Source of the DNA: Acanthochromis polyacanthus | Taxonomy: Eukaryota > Chordata > Actinopteri > Pomacentridae | Reading direction: 5' to 3' | Length of the DNA: 64,000 nucleotides | NCBI RefSeq assembly: GCF_021347895.1 | Contig: NC_067119.1 | Span: 2,926,534-2,990,533 of the forward strand | Shown here: piece after piece, positions 44,685 to 56,319 of the stretch | How the letters are laid out: each line of letters starts with the position of its first letter | Numbering within the stretch: position 1 is the stretch's first letter | Program-made: the position numbers and the translations under genes | Notes under the pieces: generated by a model | Told to the model about the DNA's origin: nothing | Databases searched by the model: none | The model's input: only the letters and a program-made list of their open reading frames with translations

Positions 44685-46949
44685 GAACTTTTTCCTTCAT
44701 TTCTGATCCTTCATCAGTCCAGCAGACAGACACACAACATTTTATTTTTCTCTTTTTGGACTCATTCTCAGTCTTTTTGCACAAATGTGAGTAATTTTGC
44801 GTCATTTCTGTGTGATTTTGGGAAACTTTAACATTTTGGACAACGTCTTAGTCATTTTAAATGTGTCTGTCTGTTGTGCTGATGAAGTTCTAAGGCTCAG
44901 AAACGACGGAAAATACTCAACAGTATCAAACTAAATGACAAAATGTTTACGATTTAGTTAAATATTTACAAAATGGCTCAAAAAACGTTCAAAATGGCCC
45001 CAAAGCTTCACAATATTACTCAATACCTGATGAGAATCACTCAGAAATGTTGAAAATTACATGCAAATTGTCTAATATTATCTAAAAATGTCCAGAATCA
45101 GTCAAAAAAAAGTTCAAAATGACTAAAATAAAAATGTCCAGAATCACTCAAAAAATGTTCCAACTGATGCAAAAGTTTTCCAAAATTGCAAAAGATTTAT
45201 TCAGAATTATCAGACAGTTTAAAATTACTCAAATTGTCCAAAACATTCGATAAAATTTCCCAGAATCTCACAGAAATGATGCTGAATTACTCGTGTCTGT
45301 GCACAGTGAGTCCGAACAGAGAAAAGGTGGAAATGTGATGAAGCTCTGAGGATCAGAAAAGAAGGCAGAAGTCCATAGAAAGAGATAAATGTGGACCTTT
45401 GGAATCCTCACAGTATGAAGACTTTAACGTTTGTGTAGATGCAGACTGAGCTGGTCTGAGGTCAGTAGCTGAGGCTCTGATGATCTGCTGACCTTGTCCA
45501 GCTAAACTCAGACTGTAAACGAATCCGTCCGACGGAGAATCGATCTGAGCGACGACCTCCACGTCCTGGTGGTGTTTAGAGAGCAGAGAGCTGGTCTGGA
45601 TTCACGTTTAGTGAAGGTTTAGACAGCCACGTTTAGGCTGGGTTTAGTGTTTCCTCTAATAGCAACAAGAAAATGACCACTTTAAGTCTCGTTTTTTTGG
45701 TTTTGGTCTCATTTTGGTGGTTTCTTGTCTCATTTTGGTCATTTTATGTCTAGTTTTTGTTGCTTTGTGTCCCTTTTGGTGGTTTTTGGTCGTTAAGTGT
45801 CAGTTTTTTTGTCATTTTGCGTTTCATTTTGCCTCATTTTTGACATTTAATGACTAATTTTTGTGTCTCATTTTGGTCGTTTTCTGCATCTTTGAGACAG
45901 TTTTGCCTCTTTGTGTTCACTTTGGGTTTTTTTTCGTTGTTTTGTGTATTATTTGGTGTGTTTTTTGTTGTTTTTTGTCTGTTTTGTAGTCATTTTATGT
46001 TGAGTTTGTGTTGTTCTTTATCTCACTTATTGTTTCTATCTTTCTTAATTACTGATGAATATGCCCGACATCCTACAAAATCTGGATTCTGCAGTTTTTG
46101 TGTTGTTATTTGTCGTATTTTGACCCACAATCCTAATGTTTTCTGTTTTGTGTGGGCATAAACAAGCGATGTTTTTTTTAGCGATTATCAAACGACTGGT
46201 TTTGTTTGGCTTCTAGTTCCATCCTTATGGCCTGTAGCGCTACCTTCTGGTCAAAGCAGTTGATGGAAACAAGCTTCATTTGCATTTGCGCCTGAATTAT
46301 CGGGGATATTTCAAAAGTTTGCTTTAAATTTGCTGACATTTGAATGTAAACGTGGCTGGAAACTCCCTTCAACCCAATCTGTTACCAACATCTGGCCTCA
46401 TCTGGATTTTCCTGTTTCGTAGATGAAGTCAACGGGACAAAAGTTCAGGTAGAAACGTCTCGGCTGATGACACCGACTTCCCTCCTTTGGCTAAAGACAT
46501 CCAGTAAAAGCTGTAAAGTTCTGCAGAGTCCAGCTTTGACCCAAATCTCTGGTGTTTTTGCTGCTGCTTCATCGGGGATGGGCTGCAGGAGGAGGGAGGA
46601 GGAATAACCTCTAACATCTCCACTCCATTAATATTACACGCTGCTGTCGGTACAATACGCTGGAATCTCAGCCTGCTTTAGCCTCTAAATAATTCACACA
46701 ATAAAATCTTTTCTTTCTCTGCAGCTCTAAAACTCAAAGTGCAGCGAAGGATCGGATGAAGAACCGAGACGACCACAGCAGCAACCAGAACTCGTTCCAC
46801 CAATTCATGAGAGAAAACCGACGTTTTAGTTAAATTCATGACTTTCTGACACTTAAATGTGTATTACCCAAAAAAGACTCATGTCGAAGTGTAAACAGAT
46901 TTTTACAAAATTGTCAATTAATTAAAAATCTTGAATATAAAAAAAGTGA
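44685..46949. other. Gene-free, two repeat blocks
   Basis: 44940-45290 has A-rich AAAATGTCCAGAATCACTCA phrases and 45690-46060 T-rich TCATTTTGGTCATTTT phrases. 46050-46700 shows no recognisable gene or element. Confidence 0.5.
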
Positions 46950-48206
46950 CCATGACGCTGCCTCCACCATGCTTCATCATGATGGTGCCTCCACCATGGT
47001 TCATATCATGATGCTGCCACCACCGTGCTTCACGTCATGATGCTGCCTCCACCGTGCTTCACATTATGATGCTGCCACCACCATGCTTCACGTCATGATG
47101 CTGCCACCACCATGCTTCACGATGCTGCCACCACCATGCTTCACGTCATGATGCTGCCACCACCGTGCTTCACGATGCTGCCACCACCGTGCTTCATCAT
47201 GATGGTGCCTCCACCATGGTTCATATCATGATGCTGCTGCCACCGTGCTTCACGATGCTGCCACCACCATGCTTCATCATGATGGTGCCTCCACCATGGT
47301 TCATATCATGATGCTGCTGCCACCGTGCTTCACGATGCTGCCACCACCGTGCTTCACGTCATGATGCTGCCTCCACCGTGCTTCACGATGCTGCCACCAC
47401 CGTGCTTCACGTCATGATGCTGCCACCACCGTGCTTCACATCATGATGCTGCCACCACCATGCTTCACGTCATGATGCTGCCACCACCGTGCTTCACGAT
47501 GCTGCCACCACCGTGCTTCACGTCATGATGCTGCCACCACCGTGCTTCACGTCATGATGCTGCCTCCACCGTGCTTCACGTCATGATGCTGCCACCACCG
47601 TGCTTCATGTCATGATGCTGCCTCCACCGTGCTTCACGTCATGATGCTGCCACCACCGTGCTTCACGATGCTGCCACCACCGTGCTTCCCGTCATGATGC
47701 TGCCACCACCGTGCTTCACGTCATGATGCTGCCTCCACCATGCTTCACATCATGATGCTGCCACCACCGTGCTTCATCATGATGCTGCCACCACCGTGCT
47801 TCACATCATGATGCTGCCACCACCGTGCTTCATCATGATGCTGCCACCACCATGCTTCACATCATGATGCTGCCACCACCGTGCTTCACATCATGATGCT
47901 GCCACCACCGTGCTTCATCATGATGCTGCCACCACCATGCTTCACATCATGATGCTGCCACCACCGTGCTTCATCATGATGCTGCCTCCACCATGCTTCA
48001 CATCATGATGCTGCCACCACCATGCTTCATCATGATGTTGCCACCACCGTGCTTCACGTCATGATGCTGCCACCACCATGCTTCACATCATGATGCTGCC
48101 ACCACCATGCTTCATGTCATGATGCTGCCACCACCATGCTTCACATCATGATGCTGCCACCACCATGCTTCATGTCATGATGCTGCCACCACCATGCTTC
48201 ACATTA
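46950..48206 (-). repeat. 29-bp minisatellite, about 44 copies
   Basis: Largest array of the family, same orientation as those at 5.7 and 36.7 kb. Unit GATGCTGCCACCACCGTGCT plus TTCACGTCAT, with 24-bp and 27-bp variants. Includes mini-blocks with GATGGTGCCTCCACCATGGT. Confidence 0.97.
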
Positions 48207-48559
48207 CAATGGTCTGTTGTTTATTTAGGGTAACAATAAATGTCAATTCAGTATTTTTCTTCATAATTTTACGAGATGCTACACATAATTTCACAAAACG
48301 GGGAAAAGCAGTAAATTTTACAGATAAAAGCTGTTGGTTTTTCTTTATACAGTGTGTGATGACTGACTGCAAACTCATGGTCACCTTCAAAAACACTGGA
48401 AATCTAAACTTTAAAAGTCGCTCTAAGAGACCAAGAAGGTATTTTAGTCTAATGTTTTTTATGCTTTTTGTTCTTGTTTTCCTGAAATTGGTCGGATTAT
48501 TCCACCACTATCTGGAATATCTCAGTTTGATCCATGAAGGTGACATTTCTAGTGCGTCT

Positions 48560-49190
48560 TTGTGGTATCTTTGCATTGCGCGCTGCTGTGACGCACGATC
48601 CGTCCGTTTAGCGCAGCATCGGGACTGAATGAGCTGCATCTCAGAGCCGGTTTGGACAAATACGCATCCGCCAATGACCGGTGAGCTGTTCTCGCAGCGC
48701 GTCCTCCCGGATCAGCCGCTTCGTCCGGGTTCGGTTTGGATACGGCGAAAAGAGCGAGAACCTGCGGACCCGGAAGGATTTCAAAGAAGGATTTAATAAA
48801 AACACAGACCGATTTTGCAGCTTTAACGTGTTCTGTAGGAGAGGATGCGTTTCGACTGATTGGAAATTAGCAGAAGAAAGGAAAGAAGGAAACTTCTTTT
48901 TTTTCTCGCTTATACATTTTGTTCTTCGAGCGAATCTCAGACTGTGAAGAAATTTTCCTTCACACCGACTCAGATCTGTGGTTCTTATACATCACATGAG
49001 CCCGTGGATGTAAGATTTTAAAAGAAGAAGAAAAAACTGCACTCGGCTGAGAGTTACAGGTTTTGGTTCCACCTCTTCCAGCTGAAACTCGACCTTCCGT
49101 CCGTCACGTTCTGCCCGCAAAACCGGGGCGCCCCGAAGTGGAGGTGCCGCGGGGAGACGCCATGAGACGATCCAGATCCTAATATGATGG
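48560..49190 (+). promoter_or_regulatory. fam163b: Candidate fam163b promoter and non-coding exon 1
   Basis: CpG-richer island in AT-rich surroundings (GCGCTGCTGTGACGCACGAT, CCAAT at about 48671, GGGGCGCCCCG at about 49125). It ends in a good donor, GATGG|GTAAGA, at 49191, and the next acceptor in sense is the one before the fam163b start codon. Position and composition suggest the 5' UTR exon; the transcription start is unknown. Confidence 0.45.
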
Positions 49191-50890
49191 GTAAGATTTC
49201 AGATTTTTTTAGACGAACCTGGGGTTGCTGAGCTGTTAGGAGGAGTGGCGGCACTGAAACCGCTGAAAAATGCGCTTTTGAAATGCGTAAAATGGGCCAA
49301 AACATCACCAAATGCGTAACACAAAAGCTATCCAACCCCCAATGGAAACTATAAGTTAATTTCAGTGAACTGTAATTAGAAATGTGAATTACTATTAAAT
49401 TTAAAGAAATACCTTGCAGGATTCTTGATTTGTATGTCGTTCTTTGCCACTTTTACGCACAAAAGTCAGGATTAGAATCCAACCTTTACCTGCAAACGAA
49501 TACAATTGTGCGTAAAAGTCGCAGCATAAACTCTTCCATGTTTACTCTCTAGAAACAAGAAATAAATAACAGGTTTATTAATGTTTGATAGCAAACTCGC
49601 CTATAATTCTGCTATGAAAGCAACTCCAAATGATATTCTGAGGGGAGTTTATAATGTATTAAACAGAGCTGCATCAAACTCTCACATTATCACCATCATT
49701 ATTTGAGATTTTCATGTTTAATTTATTAATCTAATTATCGCTTCTATTCATTTACATGATTTTAAACCCTGATGAGGAGATATTGAATCATTTTTAGTTA
49801 TTTCTGGGCTCATAGTCCATTGAAAATGTAGTAAAACTGAGCGTTTTTTCCTCCAATTTCACCTTGAATCTAGTTATGGATCATCTTTAATATGATATTT
49901 TTATGATTCCTAATTTGGGTAAAAGTAGTCTGAAGGATTAAAGGATGAAATTTGCTTTAATCTGGATTCTTAAGGGTCTGAAAATGTGACTTATACAGCA
50001 GTTTAATACACATTTAGTTCAATTGTTGGTTTTAGTCTTTTCAGTTTTCTGACATAAAATAACATCCAGAATATCAGTAAATGTGGAATTTAAACACCAA
50101 GCATTAATAAAATTGATTTATTTGAGGAAAAAAAGAGGTTATTAATGTGCAAATTAAAAGGAAAAAGTCATCTCTGTCGTCCTATATTATGTAACCTCCA
50201 TCAGCAGGGAGGGAATAAATAAATCTGACCTCAAGCTTCACCTCCAAACGTCATTTATCTGCTCAGTGCTTCGTGCTCCCTGCACCTGGTGATTTAGATG
50301 AAGTTATCTACTGGGTTAATGAGCAAATGTCACCCTTCTAACATTAAAAATCAATATATGCAAAGAATTTTCTTCAGTTTAGTGCAAAAAAAAAGGATTC
50401 TTCCTGCTTTGTTTCAAGCTGCACTGTCAAAATGGCTGCAAATTTACTGACTTTAAAAAAAAGAAATCAATAAAAATACTAAAACAGATTCTGAATTTGC
50501 ATGTCTAATGTAAAATAACATAAAAAACAAGATATGACACAAACAGGATTTCAGGCTAAAGTTGCATGTGAATATAATAATATACAAGAATTGATCTAAA
50601 ATTAGCAGGTTAATGTTGTAGTTATAATTATTTGTTTCATAATAAATCAGTTTTTACAAGATTTTTTAAACACAAAATTATACATTAAAACTCAACTAAT
50701 AATTTGCTGAAGTATTGTTTTTAGGTTATTTGATTGTTTTTATTCACATAAATATCCTTCATTGAGCATTAATGGATGGATGGATGGATGGATGGATGGA
50801 TGGATAATGGAAGGATTGATGGATGTTGGCCTTGCTTTATTTATGTTTGCTGATGAATGGCTGTTTGGCTGTAAATGACGCTCTTGTCTT
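49191..50890. other. fam163b intron 1, first part
   Basis: AT-rich, no gene. A (GGAT)n microsatellite lies at about 50772-50806. Confidence 0.55.
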
Positions 50891-51204
50891 TAGGATCACT
50901 ATGGAAACCCAGTTCAATTATCTGACGATAATGAGCTCAATCATGCCATAGACTGTCTTTCAGCAGCTGAGACGTTAGAGACTGTTCATCCAACAACTGT
51001 TGTCTGTTCTTCAAGAGTCAAATATTTAAGGAGACAAAGAGAAAGACTCTGATGGAATAAAATTCAAATCTGGACTAGAGTTCACCAGAAGACATGTGGA
51101 GACTCTGAAGTCACCTAGAAGAAGGTTCTGTAGTCTGAGGAGACCAGGATGGAGCTTTATGTCCATCAGACTGGATGAGATGTTTGATGGACACCGAGCA
51201 CTGA
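50891..51204 (+). pseudogene. Tc1-type transposase relic leading into the 29-bp array
   Basis: Homologous to the core of the 2484-2833 element (shared GACTAGAGTTCACCAGAAGA and following). One frame reads K-K-V-L, stop, S-E-E-T-R-M-E-L-Y-V-H-Q-T, then W-T-P-S-T-D-G-S-I-M. Several stops. The minisatellite begins exactly at the V-K-H-G-G-G-S-I-M position. Confidence 0.75.
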
Positions 51205-52027
51205 TGGCAGCATCATGACGTGAAGCACGGTGGTGGCGGCATCATGACGTGGAGCACGGTGGTGGCGGCATCATGATGTGGAGCACGGTGGTGGCGGCAT
51301 CATGACGTGAAGCACGGTGGTGGCGGCATCATGACGTGAAGCATGGTGGTGGCGGCATCATGACGTGAAGCACGGTGGTGGCGGCATCATGATGTGAAGC
51401 ATGGTGGTGGCGGCATCATGACGTGAAGCACGGTGGTGGCAGCATCATGACGTGAAGCACGGTGGTGGCGGCATCATGACGTGAAGCACGGTGGTGGCGG
51501 CATTATGATGTGAAGCATGGTGGTGGCAGCATCATGATGTGAAGCATGGTGGTGGTGGCATCATGATGTGAAACACGGTGGTGGCGGCATCATGACGTGA
51601 AGCACGGTGGTGGCGGCATCATGATGTGAAACACGGTGGTGGCGGCATCATGACGTGAAGCACGGTGGTGGCAGCATCATGACGTGAAGCACGGTGGTGG
51701 CAGCATCATGACGTGAAGCATGGTGGTGGCGGCATCATGATGTGAAACACGGTGGTGGCGGCATCATGACGTGAAGCACGGTGGTGGCGGCATCATGATG
51801 TGAAACACGGTGGTGGCGGCATCATGACGTGAAGCACGGTGGTGGCAGCATCATGACGTGAAGCACGGTGGTGGCAGCATCATGACGTGAAGCACGGTGG
51901 TGGCGGCATCATGATGTGAAACACGGTGGTGGCGGCATCATGACGTGAAGCACGGTGATGGCAGCATCATGATGTGAAGCACGGTGGTGGCAGCATCATG
52001 ACGTGAAGCACGGTGGTGGCAGCATCT
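51205..52027 (+). repeat. 29-bp minisatellite, about 28 copies, opposite orientation
   Basis: Units GTGAAGCACGGTGGTGGC plus GGCATCATGAC. Here the V-K-H-G-G-G-S/G-I-M reading is on the + strand, in line with the adjacent transposase relic. Confidence 0.97.
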
Positions 52028-53220
52028 AGTTTCTTCTAAGGTCACTACTTAGTCTTTTTATTCACTCCAAAGCAGTTCATGAAAACAACCTCGATTTAAA
52101 TTAGGTTTTTGAAAAAAAAATTAAATATGTATTTAGATTCTCTTTACGGTTTCATAGAAACACGAGTAAACCAACTTCAGTCCAAGAAGACGCTGGTTCC
52201 ATTATATTTAACAGCATAAAGAGCTTAACTCACCCATGCATGGAACATTAAGCCACTTCAGACTCAATTAGCCTATTTTTTTGGCGTTAAACTTTAGCAG
52301 AACCTCATTTTTACGCGCTTCCTGGGTGCCACAGCAGCACCGATAAGCTTCTGATTTCACATGTTAGCAGGTTTTAATTTGCTGGTAATCATGAGAGCTG
52401 TGTTTGGGTGATTTTGGTTCATGAGACAGGAGAACAGCAGGACTCCAGGTGGTGGTTCTTTGATCTGATGTGTTTGGTCAGATGTTCAGAGGGAGTTTCT
52501 GGTGTTTTCATGAAGCTTAAAGCTCCCAGACTCCCTCCAACCCTCACCGGGCCGCCGCCGCTTTTACTATTCATCGGTGCACTTTTTTAAATGCTCGTTC
52601 ATTTTATAAAACATGAGGAGAATAATTTACAATCCTAATGTGGCGTCAGGGATGCGTGGTTTCACTGCTCTGGTTTGACTCGTTTGGTTTCCATCCGTTG
52701 ACACTTTAAATCCTCCAGAGCCCCTTTAGCGTTTTAATTTTCCTCTCCGGTCACTAATGCATACTTAATTCTGGACTGGGACCAGATTTCCTGCATTAAA
52801 CATGAAGAAACGTGAATAATAAAATGCTTAAAATCTGTTTTATGTAATCTGAATCCGATTATAATCAAACTCTTCCTCAGTCATGACAACTTTTTCTTGA
52901 ATTATTTTATCTTTTCAGTGCAGAAATTCGGTCTTGAACACCTCTGTTCGATGCTACAAACAGCTTAAACACTTATTTCTTCAATTAAGGAAGGTTTTCT
53001 TTCCTCTTTAATGCTGACTGTTGGCTGACTTTCTGCTGCTAGTTTAATTTTTGGGCTGCTTTGGGAGATGAACTCAGATGAACTTCTTCCGGTTAAAGAT
53101 GGAAAATGTGTCATGGATTCAGTTAGCTGCTGAGATGCTAACCGCTCACTGGAGGCTTGTTGGGATTTTCTGCTTTTAAGGAACTCATCTGTGGAGCTCG
53201 AAGCGTTCGTTAATGGGAGC
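52028..53220. other. fam163b intron 1, middle part
   Basis: No recognisable gene or element. Confidence 0.5.
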
Positions 53221-55015
53221 TTTGTGTCTGGTTTGAGTTGTTTTGTATTAGTTTTGTTGTCTTTTGCGTTGGTTTTTTTCTTCTTACCTTGTGTCATTTA
53301 GTGTCACATTGGTGTTGTTTTGTGTCTCATTTAAGTTGTTTTTGTCTAATTTGCATGGTTTTGTGTCTTGTTTGTGTTGTTTTGTGTCTTCTTTCTACTG
53401 TTTTGTGTTGCTTTTTTCTCACTTGTATGATTTTGTGTCTTGTTTGTGTTGTTTTGTAGCGAGTTTTTTGTGTCTTTTGTGATGGGTTTTTGTTTCGTGT
53501 CTGCTTTTAGTTGTTTTGAGTCCAGTTTGTGTTGCTTCGTGTTTGGTGTTTTGTCTTGTTTGTATTGTGTTGTGTCTCCTTTATTTTGTTTTGTGCCTCA
53601 TTTGTGTTGTTCTGTGTCTTATTTGTGTCTCATTCATTTTGCTTTTTCTTTCTGTTACTTTGTGTCTCCAATGTGTTGTTTTGTTTTGTTTTGTTTTTTT
53701 GGTCTTTTGCATTGGGTTTTTGCTTCATGTCATGTTTTGTCATTTTGTGTCCCGTTAGCGTTGTTTCATGTCTGGTTTTTGTTGTTTTGTGTCTCGCTTG
53801 TGTTGTTCGATGTTTCATTTATGTGGTTTTGTCTTGTTTGTGTTGTTTTGGGTCTGGTTTTTGTTGTTTTGTGCCATTTCTTCTGCAGCAAAACTCGCTA
53901 ATTTATGACCAGATTGTGACATTCTAAAGCCGTTAACCAATCAGAAAACATCATGAAAAGATGCAGGCCTTCTGTTCACCTCAGACATTCTTCTCTGTCT
54001 CCAGGACCAAAAAGTTTTAAACCTTTAAAGTCCCTTATGTTTAGTTTTTTTGTAAAGGATTGAAGAAGCCAGATTTATCGTGCTAATTAGTGAGCTTTAA
54101 AGATGCTTTACGACCATTTTTCCATCCTTTATGTGAAGCTGAGCTCTCTGCCAGACGGGGTTTCCCAAAGACATCAAAATTTAATTTAATAGCGAATAAA
54201 ATCTTCCAGGTTGAGAAAGGAAGCAGCAGCCAAACGGACAGAAAACGTGAATCAGCGTCTGAATCTAATGTCTGTGTTTAATTTACGGCTGAAAATGGAC
54301 GAGATCAGCAGGAGTCATGGGTAATGGAAGCTGGCAGCGACGTTTCAAAGCCGTAAAATCGTCGTCGTCTGTCTTCCAGCCTCCATCCATCTTTTCCTCC
54401 TCTTCTTCACCATGTTGTGTCTCATCTTCCTCTTTTATCTTCTCCTCTCTGACCTTCTTCCTCCTCTTGTCATTATGGTTCACACTGGAACAAAACTTGC
54501 TGTAAAGTTACACGAAAATGCGCAGTTTTTTACAGTGTTGTAGTTGTGATTTTTGTTAATTTTTTGTCATTTTGTGACTATTGTTTTTGTTTTGTGTCTC
54601 ATTTGTGCCTCATTTGTGTTGTTTTGTGTCTCGTTTGTGTTGTTTAGTGTCTATTTTTTGTTGTATTTTGCATTGGGCTTTGTTTTGTGTCTTGTTTTGT
54701 CATTTTGTGTCCCGTTTGTATTGTTTTGTGTCTAGTGTTTGTCCTTTTGTGTCTTCTTTCTATTGTTTTGTGTCTCATTTGCGTTGTTTTGTGTTTTGTT
54801 TGTCTTGTTTTGTGTCTGGTTTTTGTTTGTCTGTGCCTCATTTATGTTGTTTTGTCTATTTTTTGGGGTTTTGCGTTGGATTTTTGTTTTGTTTCTCGTT
54901 TTTCTTGTATTGTCTTGTTTGCATTGTTTGGCATTCTGTTGTTTTGTGTCTTGTTTGTGGTGATTTGTATCTTGTTTTTTTTCATTTTGTGTCCCATTTG
55001 CATTGTTCTTCTTCC
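53221..55015 (+). repeat. Degenerate TTTTGTGTCTTGTTTGTGTTG repeat blocks (fam163b intron 1)
   Basis: Blocks 53221-53880 and 54545-55015, T/G-rich on +. The second runs to within about 12 bases of the fam163b acceptor, where it may serve as polypyrimidine tract. 53881-54544 shows nothing else. Confidence 0.75.
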
Positions 55016-55034
55016 TTGTCGCTGCAGGCTGTTG

Positions 55035-55136
55035 ATGGAGAGGATTTCGAATGTCAGCCGGAACAGTGGTCATCGCAGGAGGAATTCTGGCTGCAGTCAT
55101 CTTACTGACCATCGTCGCTGTGCTGTGTTTATGTAG
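55035..55136 (+). other. Out-of-frame uORF overlapping the fam163b start
   Basis: An ATG 16 bases upstream of the start codon, in another frame, runs 33 codons to a TAG inside exon a. Both ATGs have a pyrimidine at -3, so neither context is strong; the uORF has G at +4. Confidence 0.5.
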
Positions 55137-55143
55137 GTTACAG
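55051..55143 (+). CDS. fam163b: fam163b coding exon a (membrane segment)
   Basis: Exon starts at 55028 after CGCTGCAG, with 23 bases of 5' UTR. The ATG at 55051 was chosen because it gives the conserved N-terminus. 31 codons, donor CAG|GTACGA, phase 0. Confidence 0.93.
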
Positions 55144-56319
55144 GTACGACTGTTGAAACTCGTCACTACACAACTGAAGACAAAAAACACTAGAACCTCT
55201 TTGATAAACTAGAATAATCAGTTTTCTAATCGGTGTTCCATCAGCTGCAGAACCAGCGGTTTAAATGGACCAAACGGGATTTCTGCATCGCCAGCTGAAT
55301 ACATGTCAGGTTTCCATGGCAACGTGATGCGTACAGTGTGTGACACTGTCACTGTACGGCTTTATTCAGTGGTTTTAGTAACATACAGATCAACATGTTT
55401 GCATATAAAACAGCTGAGAATCTGAAAAGTCTCAAAAATAAATGATTTGGTTAAAGAGAGGCTCTTCTTATAGTTGATTTAAATCTAAACTCAGAATAGA
55501 ACCGGAACCTGGTTAGCTCTATAGCATCGGTACCCATGGAAATCTAGCTCCACAGCATCAGTTACCATGGAGATCTAGCTCCACAGCATCAGTTACCATG
55601 GAGATCTAGCTCCACAGCATCAGTTACCATGGAGATCTAGCTCCACAGCATCAGTTACCATGGAGTACTAGCTCCACAGCATCAGTTACCATGGAGATCT
55701 AACATCCAATCAGGTTGACTTCTGGTCTTTTGCACTGTTTGCATCACAACACCCACCTGTGGCTCTTCCTGTGTGTCCAGCATAACTGTGATTATTACTG
55801 TTTGTACTACTGTGTGTATTACTGTGTATGTTACTGTGTGTATTTCTCTTTGTGCTACTGTGTGTCCAGTACTACTGCTGTAAGAGGGAGGAGTCTGAGA
55901 AGGGGGAAGAGGAGGAACCGGAGCTCGCCACCATGTCGCCGTCCCGCCCCCTGGCTCTGTCGGCCCCTCCCACGCCTCCCACGCCGGACCGCTTCAGTGA
56001 CGAGGCTGAGACCTACCCGCCCACCTTCCTGACGGAGGCCAATGGGCCGGCCAGCTACTCTCCCACGCCGCCGCCGCCGCCGCGCAGGTGCCTGCGCTCG
56101 CACGCCTTCTGCCCGTCCTGCGCCCGCTGTTCACTGCCTTTCTACCTGCAGCACCCTGAGAGGCTGTGCAACGGCGGGCGCAGGGTCAGCTACAGGACTG
56201 TGCAGCAGCAGGACCTGGAGCTGCCCGTGGACCTGGCCAGCTTCTACCACAAGCTCAACCTGATCCGCTCCGTCACCATGCGGGAGGTGGTGACCCACAG
56301 CGTCAGCACCGACGTCTAG
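55051..56319 (+). CDS. fam163b: FAM163B-type membrane protein gene, two coding exons (spans an intron)
   Basis: Spliced product of 180 residues. Exon a gives [14 protein letters not shown], a single hydrophobic segment at about 6-29 and C-L-C-R-L-Q. Exon b continues [11 protein letters not shown], an acidic stretch, a proline-rich part, a cysteine cluster (C-P-S-C-A-R-C), [11 protein letters not shown], and ends S-V-S-T-D-V. The membrane segment with C-R-L-Q-Y-Y-C-C and the S-T-D-V terminus are FAM163 signatures. The acidic E-E-E-P and the N-G-G-R-V/D-L-E-L-P region favour B over A, as does the neighbour adamtsl2. Probably a small plasma-membrane protein with palmitoylatable cysteines; its function is not established. 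About 14 residues longer than the human protein, mostly in the Pro-rich part. Confidence 0.93.
55144..55869 (+). repeat. fam163b intron 2 with 31-bp minisatellite
   Basis: About six units of CATCAGTTACCATGGAGATC plus TAGCTCCACAG at 55515-55700. The rest of the intron is unremarkable. Confidence 0.85.
55870..56319 (+). CDS. fam163b: fam163b coding exon b (cytoplasmic tail)
   Basis: Acceptor GTGTGTCCAG, phase 0, 149 codons to TAG at 56317. GC-rich (proline codons, CCGCCGCCGCCGCCGCGC run at 56069-56086), in contrast to the flanking AT-rich DNA. Confidence 0.93.
   Translation, partial: YYCCKREESEKGEEEEPELATMSPSRPLALSAPPTPPTPDRFSDEAETYPPTFLTEANGPASYSPTPPPPPRRCLRSHAFCPSCARCSLPFYLQHPERLCNGGRRVSYRTVQQQDLELPVDLASFYHKLNLIRSVTMREVVTHSVSTDV

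Noticed and set aside
46950..48206. CRISPR-like direct repeats of 29 bp
   Set aside because: The repeats are contiguous without unique spacers and lie in a vertebrate genome.
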